Part shown: positions 12,287 through 20,577 of the stretch, in pieces
Numbering within the stretch: position 1 is the first letter of the stretch
Layout: the number at the start of each line of letters is the position of its first letter
From: JALYNX01 sp963724825
GTDB lineage: Bacteria > Actinomycetota > Acidimicrobiia > Spongiisociales > ZC4RG35
Direction: 5' to 3'
Length of the DNA: 26,385 bases
NCBI GenBank assembly: GCA_963724825.1
Contig: CAVRWT010000007.1
Location: 1 to 26,385 of the forward strand
Translations under genes and position numbers: made by a program
Notes under the pieces: generated by a model
Told to the model about the DNA's origin: nothing
The model's input: the letters and a program-made list of their open reading frames with translations, nothing else
Database searches by the model: none

Positions 12287-14236
12287 CTACCGCCAGTCGA
12301 TCGTCGACACCTCGACCGGCTCGAGCACTCCTTTGAGCTCAACTGTGCGGGACTCCGACAGTGGGAACTTGATCTCCCCGACTGCGGCCAAGGCTGCACC
12401 TGAGATCACGATCTCCTCCTCCCCCGCTACCGCACCCACCCGGGCGGCAACATGCACACCCTGACCCCGGTAGTCCCCACCCTCTTTGGTCACCTCGGCA
12501 TGGTGGATTCCAATCCTCACCCAGGGGGCGAATCCGGACTCGCGTCGGTGCTCGGTCATCCGACGCTGAATGGCGACGGCCGCTTCGATCGCGTCCGATG
12601 GGCGATCGAAGGTGACAAAGAACCCATCGCCGGTATGGCTGACCTCGACACCCTGATGCCTGCCGAACAGCGATCGAAGCTCGCTGTCGTGCCAGCGAAG
12701 AAGGTTCTCCCAGCGGTCCTCGCCCAGAGTGCGGACGAGATCGGTCGAAACAACGATGTCGGTGAACATCAGCGCCTTCAACACTCGGTCGCGGTCGGCG
12801 TCCGGCACCCGGGATTCGTAGAGGAGCTCGTCGACTCGCTTCAGATCGAGGGTCGCTCCCAGCCTCTCGAAAGTGGAGCGGGCGGCACCCAGCTCCATCC
12901 GGGCCGAACCGGCATCGCCGAGGTTGGCTCGCGCCTGGCCGAGCAGCACCCTGGCCCGAGCAGTCTCGTAGGGAAATTCGACGTCCTTCCACAGCCTCCA
13001 CGCCTTCTCCAGATGCTGTGCTGCTTCCTCAGGATCGCCCAGATGCAATGCCAGATCGCCTTTCGCAGTCAGAGTGGCCGCTTCGAAAGCAGGCCGCTCG
13101 AACTCGGTGGTGATCATTTCGAGCTCCTCGATAGCGGCCCGGGCAGTTTCGATGTCGTTCTGGGTGAGCGCGATCTCGACTTGGGCCGGCAACATGGTGG
13201 CCCGAGCCAAAAGGATGCTCTTGTCGGTGTGGGCGAGGGCATTGCCGAGGGACGAGGCAGCCTCGGCACCTTCACCTCTGGCCAGCATCAGCAGCGCAAG
13301 GCCGGGTTGCGGGTTCTCCCCGTTCTCATAGGCCATCAGAAACGCCTTCTCCGCTCCCACCAGGTCCCCGGTCCGGAACAGGACCTCACCGATCTCGTGG
13401 TAGGCGTAGCCGACCGCGTCAAGAATGTGATAGCGCTCCAGGTCGAGGCAGGCGGCGCGGGCCTCCTCCTGGGCCTCGGTCCAGTTCCCGTGCAATCTCT
13501 TCAATTCCGCCCGGTGGACCGAGCAGACACCGGTGTAACCAGTCACCGAGTATCGGTTCATCCATCGGTCAGCCTCCTCGGTCCATTCGCCGGCCCGGCG
13601 AAAATCGGCCATGGCCCGGCAAGCAGAGATCGTTTGGCAGTAGATGTCGCTCGCCGCTCTCAGGCTGATCTCGCCGGACACCGCGGCCGCAGTGGCCTCA
13701 TCGAGCAGGACCATGCCTTCTTTCCATTGTCCGATCATGATCAAGGCGATACCTTTGAGGGCCAGGGCCTGTGACTCGGCTTCCCGGCTCCCCAGCCGAC
13801 GGGCTAGCGCTACGGTCTCGTCAGCGGCCTCGATGCCCCCGGGGATATCTCCCTTGAAGTAGAGGGTCTCGATGATATCGATGACCTTGATCTGGGCGTT
13901 CACCACCGATTCGGGATGTCCTTCGAGAAGTCGATGCGCCCGCGCCAGCCATCCTCCAGTAATCGAAAAGGCTTGACGACGGGCGGCAAGGTATGCGAGG
14001 GCCACCGCGACCCGGGCGGCCCCGGTCTCCGATCCCTGCTCGACATGGCCGGCATAGGCTCGTTCGAGCACTTCGACGGATTCGTCGGGCTCACCCGCCC
14101 ACCAGGAGGCATCGGCGAGCAGCTCGAGGTCCTCGGGCGACAGCGGCTGTGCCTCGTCCGCCTCGTGAAAGGCAGCCACCGCATCGCCCCATTCGCGGCG
14201 CTCGACGGCCTTGCGGCCGTTCTCGACGGTCATCAT
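12287..14236 (-). CDS. TPR-class III adenylate/guanylate cyclase
   Basis: A 649-aa protein with TPR helices over roughly residues 10-460 and a class III nucleotide cyclase domain over the last 165. The two metal-binding Asp are Asp493 in 'MFTDIVVST' and Asp537 in 'HTGDGFFVTF', 44 residues apart as expected. The usual transition-state Asn in 'VNxAAR' is His here ('GVHVAARV'), with Arg kept, as in many actinobacterial cyclase-like proteins, so activity is likely but not certain. ATG 14236 is chosen because GAGGTG lies 6 nt before it; GTG 14245 is an alternative. It presumably makes cAMP in response to a signal sensed by the TPR region. No membrane segment is present. Confidence 0.88.
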   Translation of the reverse strand: MMTVENGRKAVERREWGDAVAAFHEADEAQPLSPEDLELLADASWWAGEPDESVEVLERAYAGHVEQGSETGAARVAVALAYLAARRQAFSITGGWLARAHRLLEGHPESVVNAQIKVIDIIETLYFKGDIPGGIEAADETVALARRLGSREAESQALALKGIALIMIGQWKEGMVLLDEATAAAVSGEISLRAASDIYCQTISACRAMADFRRAGEWTEEADRWMNRYSVTGYTGVCSVHRAELKRLHGNWTEAQEEARAACLDLERYHILDAVGYAYHEIGEVLFRTGDLVGAEKAFLMAYENGENPQPGLALLMLARGEGAEAASSLGNALAHTDKSILLARATMLPAQVEIALTQNDIETARAAIEELEMITTEFERPAFEAATLTAKGDLALHLGDPEEAAQHLEKAWRLWKDVEFPYETARARVLLGQARANLGDAGSARMELGAARSTFERLGATLDLKRVDELLYESRVPDADRDRVLKALMFTDIVVSTDLVRTLGEDRWENLLRWHDSELRSLFGRHQGVEVSHTGDGFFVTFDRPSDAIEAAVAIQRRMTEHRRESGFAPWVRIGIHHAEVTKEGGDYRGQGVHVAARVGAVAGEEEIVISGAALAAVGEIKFPLSESRTVELKGVLEPVEVSTIDWR

Positions 14237-14314
14237 CAGACTCACCTCACCGAGCGGATTCCAACTGGGGATTCTACGTGCACGACGATCGTCTGGTTCG
14301 AGGTCGAAGCAGGT

Positions 14315-14806
14315 TCAGAGATAGCGGGAGATGGCCATCGCCAGGATGGCGACCACGACCAGGATGGTCATGACCGGGATCAGACGATCTCGGGCTGCCA
14401 TCGTCTGGCCCATCTCTGTCCCGACGTTTTCACCCTGCGCAGCGCGTGCGCCGAGTGCGGCCAGCTTCTCGTTGGCCGGCCGAAGCTGGAACATGCCAAC
14501 GATCCATAGGGCGATGGCCGCAACACCACCGATGGCAAAGCCGGCCATAGCCGCGTTGAACGGGATGACCTCGCCGAAGTCGTGCCAGTAGAGGAGGGTT
14601 CCGCTGAGGATCGTGATCACCCCGGCGGCACCCGCTATCTCCCCGAACTTCGCCTCACCCGTGAGACGTCCCATGAACGGGCCGGCGGCGGGCCCAACGG
14701 CCTGGGCGGTCGGGATGAGAAATCGAAGCAGCACCAGGATGCTTCCGGCCCAGAAAATGCCAGCACCAACGTGGAGTATTCGCAGGACGATCACGTAGAC
14801 GTTCAT
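14315..14806 (-). CDS. CopD/DUF2269-like integral membrane protein
   Basis: A 163-aa protein with four hydrophobic helices. The first, 'VIVLRILHVGAGIFWAGSILVL', carries the His and Trp pattern of CopD and DUF2269 families. A periplasmic or cytoplasmic loop ('GEAKFGEIAGAAG') precedes helix 2, and the last helix is close to the C-terminus ('LIPVMTILVVVAILAMAISRYL'). The role is unknown; relatives are linked to copper or haem handling only by similarity. ATG 14806 abuts the region upstream of the divergent PLP enzyme. Confidence 0.72.
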   Translation of the reverse strand: MNVYVIVLRILHVGAGIFWAGSILVLLRFLIPTAQAVGPAAGPFMGRLTGEAKFGEIAGAAGVITILSGTLLYWHDFGEVIPFNAAMAGFAIGGVAAIALWIVGMFQLRPANEKLAALGARAAQGENVGTEMGQTMAARDRLIPVMTILVVVAILAMAISRYL

Positions 14807-14872
14807 ATGCGATCAGTATTGCCATGGCGGTCGAAGCGTGCTGGCGATCGTGATGTCGGTAGCTTCGGCCGG

Positions 14873-15967
14873 GTGCCGTCATTGTTGACCAACCCGTGGA
14901 GATCGACCGGTCTCCCTGGATCCTCAGGCGACGATGTGAGTGTCGACCCATCGAAGGTGATCGACCTCCTTGCCCGCTGTCCCGCCTATGGCGTCACCCC
15001 TCTGGTTGACCTATCCGAGATGGCGCGGGACCTCGAAGTCGACCATATCTGGATCAAAGACGAACGGGACCGCATGGGCCTGGGCAGCTTCAAGGCGCTT
15101 GGCGCTGCCTATGTGATCGCTCTGGACGCCGAACAGCGCCTGGGCGGTGACTGGGACCGGCCCTCCGAGGAGCTGGCGCACACCCTCAGCGACGTGACCT
15201 ACGTCACGGCCAGTGCAGGAAACCATGGCCTTTCCGTTGCGGCTGGAGCCCGGGTGTTCGGAGCGAAGGCGGTCATCTTCATCAGCCACCATGTCCCCGA
15301 GGGATTCGCCACCCGTCTCGAACGGTTTGGGGCAACGGTGATTCGGGCTGGATTCGACTACGAGGAGAGTCTGACCGCCTCGCGGGACATGGCATCGGCG
15401 GAAGGATGGGTGCTTCTTACGGACTCATCGTGGCCCGGGTACACCGACATCCCCCGTCTCGTTATGGAGGGTTACCTGGCGATGGGAGTCGAGGCCGCCG
15501 AGCAGGTCGAAGCCATCGCCTCCCCGCCGACCCATCTCTTCCTTCAGGCGGGCGTGGGAGGGTTCGCCGCCTCGGCGGCCGCCTTCGCTCGTCATCAGTG
15601 GGGCGACGAACCGCTGATTGTCGTGGTTGAGCCAGAACGGGCGCCTTGCCTGACCGAAAGCATCAGGGCCGGAAGAGCGGTCCGTGCCGATGGCCCGGCT
15701 TCGAATATGGGACGCCTCGACACCAAGGAGCCTTCACACCTCGCTCTCATGTCCCTGGCCAGGGACGCCGACTACTTTCTCACGATCAGCGACGAGGAAG
15801 CCACGGAAACGGTCGCCTTCCTCGATGGACACGGGTTAGCCACCACTCCTTCCGGAGCCGCGGGCGTCTCCGGCCTGCAGCATTCCGGCCTGTCGAGAAT
15901 CGAGCTTTCGATCAACGACTCCAGTCGGGTCCTGACATTCCTATCCGAAGGACCGGAACCGACCTAG
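14873..15967 (+). CDS. PLP-dependent ammonia-lyase, diaminopropionate ammonia-lyase-like
   Basis: A fold-type II PLP enzyme of about 364 aa. Lys74 in 'GLGSFKALGAAY' is the Schiff-base lysine, 'SAGNHGLSVAAGARVFGA' (114-131) binds substrate, and 'QAGVGGFAASAAAF' holds the phosphate-binding glycines. The N-terminal 'YGVTPLVDLSEMARDL', 'KDERDRMGLGSFK' and the middle 'GYTDIPRLVMEGYLAMG' are characteristic of diaminopropionate ammonia-lyase, which turns 2,3-diaminopropionate into pyruvate and ammonia. GTG 14873 fits the family N-terminus; ATG 14807 would start exactly where the divergent gene starts. Substrate specificity is inferred; threonine or serine deaminase-like activity is possible. Confidence 0.82.
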   Translation: MPSLLTNPWRSTGLPGSSGDDVSVDPSKVIDLLARCPAYGVTPLVDLSEMARDLEVDHIWIKDERDRMGLGSFKALGAAYVIALDAEQRLGGDWDRPSEELAHTLSDVTYVTASAGNHGLSVAAGARVFGAKAVIFISHHVPEGFATRLERFGATVIRAGFDYEESLTASRDMASAEGWVLLTDSSWPGYTDIPRLVMEGYLAMGVEAAEQVEAIASPPTHLFLQAGVGGFAASAAAFARHQWGDEPLIVVVEPERAPCLTESIRAGRAVRADGPASNMGRLDTKEPSHLALMSLARDADYFLTISDEEATETVAFLDGHGLATTPSGAAGVSGLQHSGLSRIELSINDSSRVLTFLSEGPEPT

Positions 15968-15977
15968 GGACAACGGG

Positions 15978-17192
15978 TCAGTTGACCGCGACGACGGCCG
16001 CTTCAGGATCGGTGTGACGCAGCCAAACCACCGTCCCGACGATCACCGGAGCCAGGAGCAGGGCCACCAAGGCCTCGAGCGTTCCTTTCGCACCCCAATC
16101 GGTGGTTCCCACCAACAACATCAGCCCCGCGCTTATGAGCAGCGTCCAGCCCGACATCCGGTAAACCTCTGGATGCTTGGCTCGCACCTCCAGGGTGAGG
16201 GTCAGGGCGGTGACCGAGACCACCGCCAGGGCCAGTGAGCCGACGAGCAACCATCGCACCGACTCCGGCACGGGCTCAGCGAAATGCTCGACAGTGTTGA
16301 GAACGCCGGCGCCCCCTGCTGCGACCGCAACCAAGAGTGGGAAATGGAGGAAGAGCCAGGTTTGGGTCAATCGGGAAACCGGTGCGTTGTGGGACACGAG
16401 GTCGAAGTAGATCCACCACAATCCAATCGCCACCAGGACCCCGAGCAGACCGATGATCACGCCGTCGATCTCCAAAGGCTGGATGTCGGCAATCCCGTCG
16501 ATTGCATCGACGATGACTTCGCCGAGAACGATGATCACGAAGAGCCCCATCCGCTCGATGAGTGACGGGGTTGTTGCGATCGTTGCCTCGCCTTGCTGAC
16601 TCTCCGGAGGCTCCCACCGGTTGGTGGAAAAGACATAGCCCAAAGATTCGATGAGGAGAGCGAGGCCCCACATCCAGTAGGCGACCGGCTCACCAACGGC
16701 AGCGCTCGCAATGAACAAGGCCCCACCCAGCAGATAGGCCGCCGAGTAAGGGTTAGACGCAGACCGGTGCGACGGGTCGTGAAGACCGGTCCGAAACCAA
16801 ATGATCGCCAGCAGCAGGCTGTTGAGCCCGTAGGCGACGGCAAATCCGGCCGCCCCGGAGCCAGGGACGTCTCCGGCGAACACCGCCATCAAAGCCACGG
16901 TGAGCATCTGGGCGAAGGTGAACACTCGAACACTGATGTCGTTGGTGCCGTGTGCGTCGTAGTAGAAGGTGCCGTTGATCCACGAGGTCCACACTGCGTA
17001 GAAGAGGAAGGCGAACCAGCCCACACCGGCCCACGTTGGATTCGCGGCCAAGTGGTGGGCCAACTGGGACACCAGGACCACGAAGACCAGATCGAAGAAG
17101 AGCTCGAGGAAGGTCACCCGTCGATCTGTGCGACGGTCTTCGTAGCGCGCCGGGGGCTGCCACCAGCGGCGGAAACTGAGTCGTCCAGTCAC
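15978..17192 (-). CDS. LtrA-family low-temperature-requirement membrane protein
   Basis: A 404-aa membrane protein with about twelve hydrophobic segments. The family signature 'RRVTFLELFFDLVFVVLVSQLAHHL' lies at the N-terminus and 'LIERMGLFVIIVLGE' in the middle, both diagnostic of LtrA (named from Listeria; unrelated to the group II intron LtrA). The biochemical activity of the family is not known. GTG 17192 is the start by frame; no strong ribosome site is visible. It converges with the PLP enzyme gene with 10 bp between stops, and follows the LLM oxidoreductase on the same strand with 21 bp between. Confidence 0.9.
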   Translation of the reverse strand: MTGRLSFRRWWQPPARYEDRRTDRRVTFLELFFDLVFVVLVSQLAHHLAANPTWAGVGWFAFLFYAVWTSWINGTFYYDAHGTNDISVRVFTFAQMLTVALMAVFAGDVPGSGAAGFAVAYGLNSLLLAIIWFRTGLHDPSHRSASNPYSAAYLLGGALFIASAAVGEPVAYWMWGLALLIESLGYVFSTNRWEPPESQQGEATIATTPSLIERMGLFVIIVLGEVIVDAIDGIADIQPLEIDGVIIGLLGVLVAIGLWWIYFDLVSHNAPVSRLTQTWLFLHFPLLVAVAAGGAGVLNTVEHFAEPVPESVRWLLVGSLALAVVSVTALTLTLEVRAKHPEVYRMSGWTLLISAGLMLLVGTTDWGAKGTLEALVALLLAPVIVGTVVWLRHTDPEAAVVAVN

Positions 17193-17213
17193 GCATCCGA
17201 AGTTAGCCCGGGT

Positions 17214-18239
17214 CTAGGACGCGTTGACCAGCGGCGCCACCTTGGTCCCCAACAACTCGATGGTCCGCATCACCTTGTCGTGGGGAAGGGTCCCGACGCT
17301 GATGTGAAGCATGAACCGCTGGATGCCGAGGACATCTCGCATCCGAATGATCTTGGCCGCTACTGCTTCGACGTCACCGAGCACCAGCGAGCCTTCCCGG
17401 GCCCGCATCATGTCGAATTGCTCGCGGGTCATCGGCCCCCACCCTCGTTCCCGTCCGATGGTTGACATCGCGACGGCATACGAGGGGTAGTACTCATCGG
17501 CAGCCTGATCGGCATCATCGCCGATATAGCCGTGGGCGTGGACGGCAAGGGGTACCTCGGCCGGGTCATACCCGGATTCGACCAACGTTCGCCGGTGCAG
17601 GTCGGCGAAGAAGGCGAAGCGGTCCGGATTGCCGCCGATGATGGCCAGGGCGACTGGGAGGCCGCGGGTGGCGGCGCGGACGATCGACTCCGGGGTGCCC
17701 CCAACGCCAACCCAAACTGGCAGCGGATCCTGCTCGGGCCTGGGAAAGATCCTCTGATCCTGAAGCGGGGGGCGATGCTTGCCCGACCAGGTGACCTTGT
17801 CGTTGTCGCGGATCGCCAGAAGCAGGTCCAGCTTCTCGCTGAACAACTCGTCGTAGTCGGACAGCGAATATCCGAACAATGGGAACGACTCGATGAACGA
17901 GCCCCTGCCCACCAACAGCTCTGCTCGACCCGAAGAGACGAGGTCCAGGGTGGCGAAGTCCTGAAAGGTCCGGACCGGATCTGCGGAACTGAGGATGATC
18001 ACGGCCGGGCTGAGACGAATCCTGTTCGTCTTTCCGGCCGCGGCGGCCAACACCACGGCCGGCGCCGATGCGGCGAAGTCGGGACGATGGTGCTCTCCGA
18101 CTCCGTAGACATCCAGTCCTACCTGCTCGGCGAGGACGATCTCTTCGAGGACTTGGCGCAGCCTGTCGCCATGGCTGATCTTCTCGCCGGTGAGCGGATC
18201 CGGGTAGGTCTCGGCAAAGGTTGTGATCCCAAGTTCCAT
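17214..18239 (-). CDS. LLM-class flavin-dependent oxidoreductase
   Basis: A 341-aa luciferase-like TIM-barrel oxidoreductase. The N-terminal 'MELGITTFAETYPDP', then 'LAEQVGLDVYGVGEHH', 'SSADPVRTFQDFATLDLVSSGRAELLVGRGSF' and 'DPLPVWVGVGGTPESIVRAATRG' are family hallmarks. Such enzymes use FMN or F420 to oxidise or reduce organic compounds; the family label here does not fix the cofactor or substrate. ATG 18239 begins directly at the first beta strand. The SRPBCC gene upstream is 46 bp away on the same strand. Confidence 0.93.
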   Translation of the reverse strand: MELGITTFAETYPDPLTGEKISHGDRLRQVLEEIVLAEQVGLDVYGVGEHHRPDFAASAPAVVLAAAAGKTNRIRLSPAVIILSSADPVRTFQDFATLDLVSSGRAELLVGRGSFIESFPLFGYSLSDYDELFSEKLDLLLAIRDNDKVTWSGKHRPPLQDQRIFPRPEQDPLPVWVGVGGTPESIVRAATRGLPVALAIIGGNPDRFAFFADLHRRTLVESGYDPAEVPLAVHAHGYIGDDADQAADEYYPSYAVAMSTIGRERGWGPMTREQFDMMRAREGSLVLGDVEAVAAKIIRMRDVLGIQRFMLHISVGTLPHDKVMRTIELLGTKVAPLVNAS

Positions 18240-18285
18240 GGTGAGGTCTGTTCAGCGGTCGCCGGGGTCCGGATATTCCCGGCGG

Positions 18286-18756
18286 CTACTTCGCCTCGGA
18301 CCTATCGAAATAGGCCGCCAGCTGTTCGAACTGCCCCTTGAAGGTGCGACGCGCCAGCAACGGATAGGCCCACTTGGCCAGTCCGGGCGGCCGTTGGAAG
18401 GAGGCCTCGGTGATCTGCGTGATCTTCGAGCCCGCACCGTCCGGCTCCACGGTCAAACGGATCGACCGATCCTGGAACTTGTCGGTGACGTGCCAGGTGA
18501 TCGTGCCCGGGCCGACGTCGACGACCTCGACCTCGGCGTCGAACTCGATTCGATCGGACCGAGGCCGGTCGAGGTGCTGATGAAACCGGAATCTGGCCCC
18601 GGCCTCGACACCGTCGCCCTCGACCAGTTCCACTGTCTCGACATTGGGGCACCAGAGAGGGTCATTCCGCGTGTCGGAGACGAACGCAAACAAGCGGTCA
18701 GGCGGCACGGGAATTCGTGCGGAAACCTTCACTGGTCCAACGGGATAACTAGCCAC
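18286..18756 (-). CDS. SRPBCC-family (START-like) polyketide cyclase/dehydrase-like protein
   Basis: A protein of about 156 aa with the START-like beginning 'VKVSARIPVPPDRLFAFVSDTRNDPLWCPNV', strands 'GARFRFHQHL' and 'FDAEVEVVDVGPGTITWHVTD', and the end 'ASFQRPPGLAKWAYPLLARRTFKGQFEQLAAYF'. The family binds hydrophobic ligands in a helix-grip pocket. GTG 18756 is the likely start; GTG 18732 is an in-frame alternative. The open frame runs much further upstream, but that part overlaps the divergent membrane-protein gene and is rejected. Confidence 0.82.
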   Translation of the reverse strand: MASYPVGPVKVSARIPVPPDRLFAFVSDTRNDPLWCPNVETVELVEGDGVEAGARFRFHQHLDRPRSDRIEFDAEVEVVDVGPGTITWHVTDKFQDRSIRLTVEPDGAGSKITQITEASFQRPPGLAKWAYPLLARRTFKGQFEQLAAYFDRSEAK

Positions 18757-18849
18757 AGGCTGACGATAGGCGCCCAAACATGGACCTTTTCCTCTGGCCG
18801 CCGGAGGAGACTTCGAACCAAGATCGTCTAGATCGTTCGAGGAAGCCTG

Positions 18850-19284
18850 ATGAGCACGTTGCAATCCCAAGTCGTCAAGGCCCGGCCTACGGTCCGGTTC
18901 GGATACATCGTCGCCATTGCGGTCAACATCGCGATGCTGGTGATCGTCAACAACATCCTGGCATGGGGATGGCTTCCGTTCCTCACCGCGGACTTCGAAC
19001 AGCTCCTCTGGCTCATCAATCTGTCGTTGCTGGCGACCATCGCCGCCAACGTGGTCTATCTGGCCTACGACGCCCAATGGTTCAAGTCGGTATGCCAGAT
19101 CGGTCTCGGGGGCATAACCGTGGCGGTGGCGGTGCGGACATATCAGATCTTCCCCTTCGACTTCTCCGAAGCCACCTTCAATTGGGAGCCGGTGGCGAGG
19201 TTCGTCCTGATCCTCACCGTGATCGGGACCCTGATCGGCATCGGCGTCGAATTCGGAAGATTGGCTCGATCGACCAATCAATAG
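18850..19284 (+). CDS. Small four-helix membrane protein, unrecognised
   Basis: A 144-aa protein with four hydrophobic segments (about 18-40, 50-72, 80-98 and 115-138). GAGGAAG lies 5 nt before ATG 18850. The segments are punctuated by short loops with 'AWGWLPFLTADFEQLLWLINLS' and 'VRTYQIFPFDFSEATFNWEPVARF'. It lacks histidine or cysteine clusters that would suggest metal or redox work. I recognise no family with confidence. It lies 30 bp before the cupin gene on the same strand, so the two are probably co-transcribed. Confidence 0.7.
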   Translation: MSTLQSQVVKARPTVRFGYIVAIAVNIAMLVIVNNILAWGWLPFLTADFEQLLWLINLSLLATIAANVVYLAYDAQWFKSVCQIGLGGITVAVAVRTYQIFPFDFSEATFNWEPVARFVLILTVIGTLIGIGVEFGRLARSTNQ

Positions 19285-19314
19285 GATCGAAACAAATAAC
19301 CAGGAGATGACCCA

Positions 19315-19707
19315 ATGCTCGGATGGCTAGCCGACATCGAACGACTCACCCTCGACAACACGACGTTCCGGACTGTGGTTCACACCGGTGAGCACGCCCA
19401 ACTCACGGTGATGAGCCTGCTGCCGGGCGAGGAGATCGGTTGGGAGTCACACCACGATCGGGATCAGTTCCTTCGCCTCGAACAAGGTCAGGCCAGGGTC
19501 GATCTCGGTCGATCTGAGGACGCCGTAGACGAAAGCCATGACGTCGAGGACGATTGGGCATTCATAGTGCCCGCCGGGGTGTGGCACAACGTGACCAACA
19601 CCGGGAGTGGTGAGGTCAAGCTCTACTCGCTGTATTCACCACCCGAGCATCCTGATGGGACCGTCCATCGCACCAAGGCCGAGGCTGAGGCCGCCGAACA
19701 CCACTGA
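19315..19707 (+). CDS. Cupin-domain protein
   Basis: A 130-aa single-cupin protein. The first motif is 'EIGWESHHDRDQFLRLEQGQA', offering His-His and Gln/Glu metal ligands, and the second is 'FIVPAGVWHNVTNTGSG' with the G-x-W-H-N of motif 2. Small actinobacterial cupins of this type bind a divalent metal; some act as isomerases or dioxygenases, others as sugar or regulator proteins. CCAGGAGAT lies 7 nt before ATG 19315. The tail is acidic and His-ended ('EAEAAEHH'). Confidence 0.87.
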   Translation: MLGWLADIERLTLDNTTFRTVVHTGEHAQLTVMSLLPGEEIGWESHHDRDQFLRLEQGQARVDLGRSEDAVDESHDVEDDWAFIVPAGVWHNVTNTGSGEVKLYSLYSPPEHPDGTVHRTKAEAEAAEHH

Positions 19708-19836
19708 AGGCCCGCCAGGTCGTCAACCGCGGACTGACTACCGTCCCGGCGTCAGAGAGGTATAGAGATCACCGACGCCGCCCCCGAAACCCAATCCGAC
19801 GTCCAGTACCGGGACGATCCAGACCTTCATCGCTAT

Positions 19837-20112
19837 GTGGCCGAGAAGGACGGGCGGGTAGTCGCCATGGCCGTCTATCAGCTTCGCGGCGGAAAACACA
19901 TCTTCGTCCACACCGAAGTCAACAGTGACCACGAGGGGAAGGGCGTCGGGACGGCCCTTGCGCGGTTTGCCCTCGATGACGTTCGGGCCCAGGGCGGGAC
20001 CATCGTTCCGCTGTGCCCGTTCATCGCTGCCTGGGTCGGGCGGCACCCTGAGTACCAGGACATGGTGGACCAGGCCCTTCTCGACCGGATCAATGGCGTG
20101 TCCCGCGGGTAA
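19837..20112 (+). CDS. Small GNAT N-acetyltransferase-like protein (YjdJ type)
   Basis: The GTG 19837 start gives 91 aa: 'AEKDGRVVAMAVYQLRGGKHIFVHTEVNSDHEGKGVGTALARFALDDVRAQGG' followed by 'VPLCPFIAAWVGRHPEYQDMV'. This matches the short GNAT family typified by YjdJ, including the acetyl-CoA loop 'EGKGVGTAL' and the CPF and HPEY motifs. Its usual homology starts earlier, and the frame is open and coding-like back to about 19762 ('IEITDAAPETQSDVQYRDDPDLHRYV'), with no ATG, GTG or TTG there. Either the true start is a rare codon (ATA 19762, after AGAGAGG) or the original start was altered. It may acetylate a small molecule or protein; the substrate is unknown. Confidence 0.78.
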   Translation: MAEKDGRVVAMAVYQLRGGKHIFVHTEVNSDHEGKGVGTALARFALDDVRAQGGTIVPLCPFIAAWVGRHPEYQDMVDQALLDRINGVSRG

Positions 20113-20122
20113 GTAGCCCGCT

Positions 20123-20165
20123 AGAACCAACAATCAGAGGCGTCCGCGACGAGTGCCTTGGTTCT
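20123..20165. other. 8-bp inverted repeat after the GNAT gene
   Basis: AGAACCAA (20123-20130) and TTGGTTCT (20158-20165) form an 8-bp inverted repeat with a 27-nt spacer directly downstream of the GNAT stop. There is no T tract, so it is a weak terminator candidate. It abuts the gene remnant on the opposite strand. Confidence 0.3.
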
Positions 20166-20260
20166 CACACGTAGCCGTGCCGCTCCAGCCAGCGGGTCCC
20201 GAAGAAGCCCTCCAAAGCCGGCAAGTAGAACGTGATCAGGAAATCGAGGGACGGGGCTGA
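20165..20260 (-). pseudogene. C-terminal remnant of a lost minus-strand gene
   Basis: A 31-codon minus-strand frame ends TGA at 20165-20167 and reads 'LDFLITFYLPALEGFFGTRWLERHGYV', a well-formed protein tail, aromatic and helix-like, with no start codon; TAG lies in frame immediately upstream (20261-20263). It looks like the preserved end of a truncated or deleted gene. I cannot name the family. Confidence 0.4.
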
Positions 20261-20263
20261 CTA

Positions 20264-20577
20264 GACCTATCTCTGGTAACACATATGGCCACTCCCCGTT
20301 GAGGATCAGCCCGATAACCGACTTTAAGGATGTCGCTCGTCGTTCGCACGCGGGGCTGACCCGCTGATGCGACGAAATATGACGCCCGTTGGACCGTCAC
20401 CGATTTGATCGTTTCCTCCCGAGTCGAAGCGCAACCGTGGGTGAGCGTGGCGAATCTAGGTTACGGAGACGAACGGTGGCGCTGGCCGCTGCCACGGCAC
20501 CCAAGAGCCCTTCGTGTAGGTTCGCCCTCGGACCGAGATGCCATGAGCGCACCGAACAACACCACAGGCTTTCCCAT
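20264..20577. other. Noncoding stretch with a small hairpin
   Basis: Over 300 bp with no convincing gene. It holds a small GCGGG/CCCGC hairpin (20350-20354 with 20360-20364, loop GCTGA) without a T tract. The open frame from 20389 leads into the GAP gene but its first 63 codons are Arg/Ser-rich and non-homologous, so they are treated as untranslated. The promoter of the GAP gene must lie here; none is clear by eye. Confidence 0.4.

Noticed and set aside
12452..13774. 440-aa open frame on the plus strand
   Set aside because: Fully antisense to the TPR-cyclase gene; low-complexity shadow frame with no homology pattern.
14582..14872. Long upstream extension of the PLP enzyme frame
   Set aside because: Overlaps the divergent CopD-like gene and is unlike the family N-terminus.
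16593..17465. 290-aa plus-strand frame
   Set aside because: Antisense to the LtrA gene and the end of the LLM gene; charged, His/Pro/Gly-rich shadow composition.
18757..19281. Long N-terminal extension of the SRPBCC frame
   Set aside because: Antisense to the membrane-protein gene at 18850-19284; no homology before the START-like domain.
20389..20577. 63-residue N-terminal extension of the GAP-family frame
   Set aside because: Arg/Ser-rich, without homology; the family starts at the ATG at 20578.
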